NCBI GenBank assembly: GCA_030490835.1
Contig: CM059971.1
Span: 102,738,095-102,802,094, forward strand
Direction of reading: 5' to 3'
Source: Annona cherimola
Taxonomy: Eukaryota > Streptophyta > Magnoliopsida > Magnoliales > Annonaceae
DNA length: 64,000 nucleotides
A program made the translations under genes and the position numbers. This document shows positions 56,949 to 64,000 of the stretch, in pieces. A model generated the notes under the pieces. That model had not been told where the DNA came from. It worked only from the letters and a program-made list of their open reading frames with translations, and made no database searches. Positions within the stretch are counted from its first letter, which is position 1, and every line of letters starts with the position of its first letter.

Positions 56949-59900
56949 CTATCTAAATTTATAAGCCAAATAAGAGAGCGGAGCAATGAGCGGGGCATTG
57001 ATGTAAGTGGTGGGCTCCAATTGCGCGAAGTTGCCACGGCTATCATCGAACTCGTCGAATTCGTCCGGCCCACCCACGACGGCTCCCGTCAAGATGTTTG
57101 GGTTTGGCGCATCACGGTTGAAGTATTCGAAGCCCTCCTTGCACCCAATCGCCTGTTTGTGCTCCTTGATGCTGGGAAGGGAAGAACCCCGGTGGTGAAG
57201 TCTCCGCGGGAATTTGTCTCCAAACCCCACCATGTACGACATCCCTGCCGGATTATCTCCCAGAATATAATCCACCTGAACAATTGTGCGAATCAGCTGC
57301 ATGTATTCGAGGAAATCACTGACAGTGAGAGGGATCAGACTAGCAATAGCAGCTACCTGTTTCTTGACATGCTTCCTCAGAAGAGTGTGGTCGACCTCCA
57401 GGCTGCCACAGCTGAAGGTTCGGCCGGAGTACTTCATGTATTTTGCGTACGTGGACATCAGGAACACAGCAGACGTAACGTACTGCAGGTTGCTACCATT
57501 GTTCTTGTACATGAGACCACCTGGCGTGTATTTCACGGAAAGGCTCGGCGATTCCGGCAAAATGCTGCATATGAAATCATCCGCTTGCTCTCGGAATCCA
57601 GCAATGATGTCGTTGTCATTGCCTACACGAGGGTCCTGTGAGGAACCCATACATATACATAATAATATCGGAAAATTAAATATATTGTTATTATTACTAC
57701 CATCTTCAATTAGTTTCATTTGAGAACTTACGCACCCGAGACAGGAGGACTCTAGCACCTGGAATCTTGACATTCCAGCTGAACTCATCACAGCTGTCGT
57801 CGATTTCAAGTGACTGGGCGAAGTCGAGATAGGATCTGTCCCGAGTGGCTTTGAAAAGCCATGCGGCTCCCCACAGAAGTTCATCCTAGTGGTAACAATA
57901 CCATTTCAAAAAGTCAGGTTCTACCATTTCGAACCATATATGCGTGTATAATATCCCATGATCAGCTTTTTTTTTTTTTTTCTACTTTTGTAATACTGCC
58001 GGAGTCCTGGGCCGAAAAGATATACGGCTGAAAAGAAACAACTTTTCAAGAAAAAGAGAAACGCGCGTTTTGTCGATATTTTTAGATGTTGATCTACTCA
58101 CGTACATAATTTTATAAATTTTATGACTTAAATATAATTTTGAATGGGCTAATAGTTGATAGGCTTGATGGGTTTTGCGTGGAAGAATGTTCATGTTTTA
58201 AGATGTTTGATAGAGAAAAGGCGTTATGGGTTTGACACATAAGAGTTTTATAGGGTTTGACAGTTTGATAGACTTCTGTGCATAATGGAGTTAATTAAGA
58301 GCTATATAACGAGATTTAACTATTATGGGTTTGACACATAAGAGTTTTATAGGGTTTGACAGTTTGATAGGCTTCTGTGCATAATGGAGTTAATTAAGAG
58401 CTATATAACGGGATTTAACTATTAACAATATTTACAACAGTTGATCGTATGATTTTCTACATTTCCAGAAGTGCCATCGTCGATCAATTCGACGATGCAT
58501 TGTCCCCTCTATTAGACAGTGAATGTTTCTTTGGAACAGGACTCCACACAAATTAAAATGCATGCATACAGCTGGCAATTTGATTTTTACACATCAATTT
58601 CAAGTCTCCATCGATTACAAAAATGAAAAATCGAATTTTTTCGACGTTCGCATCCTCACCCTTTTTCAATGCATCGTCTTCTTTTCTCTCTTTCAAGTAC
58701 AAAGTTGAAAATAAGTTCCAACATTTTCATGTTATAAATAAAATTTTCATAATAGAAATTTATAATCATAATTTTCAATTCGAATCTTCAATTCCAGCTT
58801 AACCCAATGTTCCTAAGTATAAATTGGTATTATTAGACTCTTGCAATTTTTGCAAATAGGGTTAAGATTAGGCTAATCCCGTATGGTCAAAATGAAGTAG
58901 ACCTAATTTTTTAGGAGGGTCTTTGGGAACATACAAAACTTTTTAAACTAGGAGAGTGTTTGTTTATCTAAAAAAAATTTTAATTTAAAATTTTCGCTTT
59001 CCACAATTATTTTTATTTAATTAGTTCTTTATTTCTTTACTTATTCCCATACAACAATCCTACTTTTTAATTATCTTTACATAACTACTCATATATTTAA
59101 CATATTTATTTTGACTTTATTATCTTTACTCCTTATCATTACCTCTGTTATATCACATCATTTTTTTTATTTCAGAAACTTGTACACAACAAACTTTTCA
59201 TCAAAATTTTTATTACTTTTCAAACATATTTTAAAATTTTTCAATCTATAATTTTTCACTTTTCACAATTATCATATTTTAAAATTATTTATTAACTTCT
59301 TTCTGTACAAATAACATACTTTTCAATTATTTGTACACAATTATTTATATATATAATATATCTATTTTAACTTTATTTTTTACCTTTATCCTTATCATAT
59401 TACACCATATTCTCATATTTCAAAATTTTTTATATTAAAAAGTTTTTATTGTGAGTTTTATCATTTCCAAAACATAACCCGTAGATACTTTGGTGGTGCA
59501 AGTGTAGAAAGATAGCTTACGCGATAGCCATTATAGGAACAGTAGAACGGGCAGACAACGGATGCTAGGGAGTCACTGTAGTTGCCTCTGTGCTTATCAG
59601 CGAACTTGAATGACTTCTTGGCTATTTCCAACAGCTTCTTGGAGTAGTTAGGATCGTATTTATCGAACACGATGGATGCGGCAGCAAGAGCCGCCGCAGT
59701 CTCAGCTGCGACTTCCGTGCCAGGATGGGAAGGGGTAACCTTGTAGGCCGTCCGCGGCGTGTCCATATCTTCGGGTCTCTGCCAGCAATCGTGGTCCTTT
59801 TTGGGCTCGCCCACCTGCACGTAGAGCGCGTGAGGGAGATCGCTGCAGGCCTTGAGGAGGTAGTCGGTGCCCCACTTCACGGCCTCGCGAGCACGGCCCT

Positions 59901-60403
59901 TCTCATCAGGTAAGTGATCCGCGAACGTCATCACGCTCCAGGAGAGCATGGTGGTGGTGAACGCAATGGGAAGGCCGAACTTGAGGTTGTCTCCGGCGTC
60001 GTAGTACCCACCGGTTAGATCCACCTGCCACAGTGCCATTGTCAATCAGATCGTAATCACATTCACAGTACTCCAAGGGTAGGCATGCGCATGCATCAAC
60101 CCAAGAATGTTGTAAATGACCAAGGGATACTTTTTCGTCAGAACCATCAGATAGCGCAGAGTCTGATCTCCATGACTCGGTCTGGTTGTGGGGAAGCTTT
60201 CCAGACCGCTGCAATTCCAGGAAAATGATACTTTTTTGGAGCGCCTTTCGGTAGTTCGGGTGTCCGGAGACGCAAGAAATAATAGAACATATGGTCAAGA
60301 TCTGAACTACAATCCCAACTGGATTCACCGCCATTTTCCTCCCCATCATTGAAAATGGGAGGTTAGCGGCATTGGTTGGGTGACTTGTGTTATCGGTTTT
60401 CAA
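56949..60403 (-). CDS. GH9 endo-1,4-beta-glucanase A (5 exons, complete)
   Basis: Exons: 60131-60403, 59521-60024, 57736-57885, 57357-57635, 56949-57275, all GT-AG. They total 1,533 nt and 510 residues, the usual size of a plant class B GH9 enzyme. It hydrolyses beta-1,4-glucan (cellulose or hemicellulose) in the wall. A hydrophobic signal peptide follows the second Met cluster ([18 protein letters not shown]), so translation may start at 60349 or 60346 rather than 60403. GH9 landmarks: [17 protein letters not shown] with the catalytic aspartates near residues 100 and 103; [23 protein letters not shown] with the signature His near 429-430; the acid Glu near 489 in [10 protein letters not shown]. 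There is no CBM49 or N-terminal membrane anchor beyond the signal. The 81-nt intron 57276-57356 is a multiple of three without a stop. Confidence 0.93.
58225..58423. repeat. 99-bp tandem duplication in the GH9-A intron
   Basis: 'gggtttgacacataagag' occurs at 58228 and 58327. The two 99-bp units differ at only a few positions (for example 'atagac'/'ataggc'), so the duplication is recent. Confidence 0.85.
58945..59232. mobile_element. Family-3 MITE in the GH9-A intron
   Basis: It begins 'gagagtgtttgtttatct' and ends 'attacttttcaaacat', with the usual interior 'caacaatcctactttttaat' and 'tatcacatcatttt'. It directly abuts a second copy. Confidence 0.65.
59225..59480. mobile_element. Second, adjoining family-3 MITE in the GH9-A intron
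   Basis: 'aaaatttttcaatctataat' to 'tatcatttccaaaacataac' repeats the family interior in the same orientation as the copy at 58945. It ends about 40 bp from the exon at 59521. Confidence 0.6.
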
Positions 60404-61085
60404 GAAACAGGGAGGGAATTAGATCGGATGGAGAAGCAGGCGTTGAAAGGTGTTCGACCATAAAAGTATGTATACATCGAGGAAATAGGAGCGCGGTTGG
60501 AAATTGGCTTAGAGAGCGGGAGGGCACCCGAGGTTGCAAGTGGCGTGATGCTGTTGGATGACCATTTCTTAGGAGTTCCCGTAATTGGAAAAGGATGGTT
60601 TTAGCATATTCAGGTGAGTTTCCTTGCCAAGCTTGCTTGAACGAGGGTGGGCCGCATGTGCTTGCCTGCTTGGATGCTTGTGACATTTCAAGTCCAGGTC
60701 AATTCAAAGGTAGAACGTTCATCAGACAAGTAGCAATTACCTTGACTCGAACATTCTTCCAGTGAATTACGGAATTTCTAGCTCACCCAGCCCATATCGT
60801 GCCGCTAAATATTGTAACCTGCTGTCACCAAGGGAAAATCAAGTTGTTTGACATCCTCACTCGGCCAGCAGCCCAGCGATTAGCGGCGAAGTTTACACCG
60901 GGGGTATGTGGGCTCGGACCCTGTCCTTGCACGGAAGCACTTCATCTACACTTTAACATATGAAAGTGTGTAATTTATCCTTTAAATACTTGGAAGCGTG
61001 CAGTTTTTTTTTATAGAAATTTTTTAGCTTGATTATAATACCATAATTAAAGATGCTTCATGCATCGGGGTGCACCGAGTTTTGA

Positions 61086-61334
61086 GCCACGTTTGGTAAC
61101 GTGTATAAGTGAGAGGGAGTGCCAATGTCAATGATTTCTTCATCGATAAATATATTTTTTCATTTTTACCTTTACATTTCAATCATTTTGCCTATTAGCT
61201 ACATCCATTAACTCTATTTATTCCAACTATATCCTTATTATTTCTGATCAATTACACAATTTTCAAAATATTTTATTTTTCATTCCATACAATTTCTCAT
61301 AATCTCACAAATTTTCAACTTACCAAACATCTCC
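61086..61334. mobile_element. MITE, family 4
   Basis: The ends 'gccacgtttggtaacg' and 'cttaccaaacatctcc' are inverted copies, related to 6895-7218 and 19256-19514. Confidence 0.55.
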
Positions 61335-61799
61335 TTAGTGCACCTTCAACAAAATGCAATTTGTTTTTATTTTTTAAAATTTTCTATATATTTATGTGAG
61401 TTCAAGCATGAATCTATCATATAATAATTTTTACATTTTCTTTTTTAATATTTTATTTTAAATTTTAAAGATAAAGAATAAAGTATTTCTCATTTGTGGA
61501 CATGTGAGAAATGTTTTATTTTTTATTTTTAAAATTCAAAATAAAAAACTTAAAACATGAAAAATATAAAAACCATATATATATATGAAATATTTATGCT
61601 TAGACCCACATATGAATTTTAAAATTTTTTTAAAAGAAAGATCAATTAAATTATTACAGTTGTTTTCAATAGTTTTTTTGAAGTTTGAAAAGTTTTTATA
61701 TTGCCACTTATCCATGTATCCCAACAAAGGTTTACTTTTGGGGGTCGTTTAACAAGTTCACTATTTTTACTTAACATTTTAACTCTAAGCTCTAAAGGT

Positions 61800-62098
61800 G
61801 TGTTTGAAAAGTATTATAACTTTTGGATAAAAATCGCTTGGTGAAAAAAGTTTTTAAAATAGAAGAAAATGATGTTATATAATATAGATAATGATGAAGA
61901 ATAAAAAAAATAAAATTAGTATAGACAGGGATAATGGTAAGAAGAAAAAAATATAGTATGGATAGGTTAATTGTATGAATAATTGTGAAGAAATGACTAA
62001 AAAGTAGAATAGTTGTATAAAAAAATATGAAAAATAATTAAAAATAATATAATTGTGAAAAGTAACAAAATTTTGTATGAAAGGTACATAAATACACC
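61800..62098. mobile_element. Family-3 MITE
   Basis: It starts 'gtgtgtttgaaaagtattat' and ends 'gtacataaataca', with 'ggttaattgtatgaataat' in the interior. It has reverse orientation relative to 5012. Confidence 0.65.
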
Positions 62099-62417
62099 CT
62101 AAATCTCTTACACACATACTTTAGCATTTACGTCTATATCAGCCAACAGAGCATCCAAGCAGGACAACTTTAGACTATTTTTAGGGTTAAATTTTTTCAT
62201 ATTCAAAACTACAAGCACCAACATATTTCCAAGTGCTAAATCCGAGTCACAACGGTTGCTGTCATGAAACAAAAGCTGTCCTGATTTTCAGGCCAGACAT
62301 CTACATTTGATATCCCTATATGATGTAGATAGAAAACCATTAAGGTTTTACAATTGGAGGAGAAATGGTAGACAACAAGGCCAACACATTTCAGGAACGA
62401 TGTGAAAGCCGATCGCT

Positions 62418-63650
62418 TCACTGCCCGTAGCTACCAGCGAGGTATGCCAACGGACCCACAAGCGCGGCATTGATATAAGTCGCGGGCTCGGAATGGCTAT
62501 AGTCCGTGCGGTCATCCGAGTATCGATCGTTCTGATCGGGGCCACCGACGACAGCGCCTGTCAAGATGTTTGGGTTGGGACTGTTCGAGTAGTAAAACGG
62601 CTGGAAGCCGCCATCGCACCCAATGGCCTGCGGGTGGTTCACCACGGAGGGAAGGGACGAACCCCTGTGGTGGATCCGTGTCGGGAATCGCGTGCCATGG
62701 CCAACCATGTACGACATCTTCAGAGGATTCTCCCCCAGAATGTAGTCCACCTGCAAGTAGAAATGCCCCAGGGTTAGCCTCAGAAATCCCAGCCCCGTCT
62801 TTATATTCGTGCATTCGTGTAAAGAAGGATTACCTGTCTCTTGGCCAGGTTTCTGAGGACCGCAGGTGTGGCCCATACGTTACCACACCTGAAAGCGTGT
62901 CTGGAGGATTGCATGTACTTGGAATAGGTTGAAAGAAGGAAGCTTATAGATGTTACATACTGGAGGTTGCTCTGGCCCATCTTGTACATAAGCCCACCTG
63001 CATTCAATCCATGAAAACATAATCAACTCAGCACTCAAAAAGGTTTTCAACCATGTGGTCCAATCCTTTTAGCTTATTTTAAAGCATAACTTCAGCCGTG
63101 ATTGCGCCCCAATTGAAAAAGCAATATTAAAGGACTGATTTCATTATATCTACCATAATAATATATATATTTTTGTATTATCATTAATATTTTCCAATTT
63201 TCCATCATCGTTACCCTTTTCCTTACCAGGTGTGTATTGGGTGCTTGATGAGGGGGATCCGGGTAGAATCGTACATATGAAATCCTCAGCTTGAGACGTG
63301 AACTGTGCCATTGATGCATCCTTGTTGACCAAATTTTTCTGCACAAACCATCGTATGAGATATGAATTTTGTGAAAAGCACATCGGATTCCATTCTCTTG
63401 AAACGACTAATCAGAACTGGCCCACTTAAAAGTAGATTCCTGTCCATGGATTTTCTTGTCCTTTCATTTCTTACCCTGCCTCTCGGTTTCAGTGACTTAC
63501 CCTTGCTAAAAGAACTCGGGCACCTGCATACTTGTTGTCCCAGCTGAAGATGTCTGTATGCTCATTGAGACCCAGAGATTTCAAAAAATTGAGATAATAA
63601 GCATTATTTGTTGCGTGGTACAACCATGCTGCGCCCCATAGTAATTCATC
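62418..63650 (-). CDS. GH9 endo-1,4-beta-glucanase B (partial, 5' end beyond window)
   Basis: Four exons are visible: 63501-63650, 63227-63338, 62834-62997 and 62418-62750 (stop). They encode the C-terminal ~253 residues; the signal peptide, DAGD region and first exons must lie beyond 64000. Landmarks: [20 protein letters not shown], then [24 protein letters not shown], and [18 protein letters not shown] with the catalytic Glu. It is a tandem paralogue of GH9-A, same strand, with its stop about 2 kb upstream of the GH9-A start. The exon starting DELLWG is exactly 50 codons in both genes. Unlike GH9-A, an intron (62998-63226) splits the TPG/GLMYK junction. Confidence 0.9.
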
Positions 63651-63701
63651 CTGATACATGAACCAAAAAATCATAAAAAAATTTGGGGGACAAAAAGCTA
63701 A

Positions 63702-63991
63702 GGGCCCATTTTGCATGTGACAAAAGGAAAAAAGAAATTTTCGGCTTCATCTTAAGCACCTTTTGATATGATTTAATATCTCAATTATTTAGTTAAGTTA
63801 TTATTTTTCTTATCATGTCTACATTTCAATCAAATTTTTTTTTTTTTACATTTTTTACTACAACTATCTTATCTATTATATCTCTATTCTCTTACTTCTA
63901 ATCATTATACTTATTATACTAAGTCATACTCTCTAACTTTAAAATTTGTTCCACAAATCGGTTTTTTAAAAATCGCTTACTAGATGGACCC
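63702..63991. mobile_element. Family-3-like MITE in the GH9-B intron
   Basis: The ends 'agggcccattttgc' and 'gcttactagatggaccct' are imperfect inverted copies. The interior shares 'acaactatcttatcta' and 'tctcttacttctaatcatt' with the family, but it is among the most diverged copies. Confidence 0.45.
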
Positions 63992-64000
63992 TGAATATAG

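Larger units (their letters stand above)
60404..62417. other. Spacer between the two GH9 genes, with MITEs
   Basis: About 60404-60700 is leader or promoter-like and less AT-rich. The rest is AT-rich with a family-4 MITE (61086-61334) and a family-3 MITE (61800-62098). No gene is seen. Confidence 0.5.

Noticed and set aside
57007..57723. 145- and 236-codon + strand frames over the GH9-A exons
   Set aside because: Antisense to exons with GH9 catalytic motifs; not plausible genes.
1..64000. CRISPR arrays, bacterial operons, rRNA or tRNA genes
   Set aside because: No spaced identical repeats of the right size. Isolated 'gttcga' strings (e.g. near 22412 and 23707) lack a matching A-box and cloverleaf.

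Overview
The window looks like nuclear DNA of a flowering plant. Genes are sparse and spliced with plant-type introns, the non-coding DNA is very AT-rich, and the recognisable proteins are plant families: a P-type PPR protein, a DUF538 secreted protein, a PHD-SWIB-Plus3 chromatin protein, GH9 endoglucanases and small EF-hand proteins. The very GC-rich 5' end of the PPR gene and the GC-rich intronless EF-hand genes would suit a non-grass monocot or a magnoliid, but that placement is inference.

Layout. From 1 to 20.4 kb I find no convincing gene. This stretch is a mosaic of small DNA transposons: foldback MITEs, a 280-bp MITE family present throughout the window, at least six non-autonomous hAT-like elements (one nested with two MITEs, one carrying gene-like sequence), and a 5-copy 117-bp tandem array. 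From 20.4 to 24.4 kb there are two tandem intronless EF-hand genes on the + strand with matching TATA boxes. At 25.5-27.1 kb lies an intronless mitochondrial-type PPR gene on the - strand, and at 30.4-30.9 kb a DUF538 gene on the - strand.

From 31.8 to 51.5 kb one large - strand gene encodes a PHD + SWIB + Plus-3 protein. I could join thirteen exons in frame (2,145 nt, 714 aa). Its introns hold three RTE-type LINE remnants, all in the gene's own orientation. One intron appears to be a minor-spliceosome AT-AC intron, and one 48-nt exon is tandemly duplicated. A hAT-like element with a perfect 8-bp target duplication sits about 0.7 kb upstream of its start codon.

From 56.9 to 64 kb there are two tandem GH9 endo-1,4-beta-glucanase genes on the - strand. 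The first is complete (5 exons, 510 aa). The second runs off the right edge. They differ by one intron.

The genes do not form a pathway. The themes are local tandem duplication (EF-hand pair, GH9 pair, exon duplication, intron duplications) and heavy small-transposon load. The least ordinary features are the AT-AC intron and the symmetric duplicated exon in the chromatin-protein gene.
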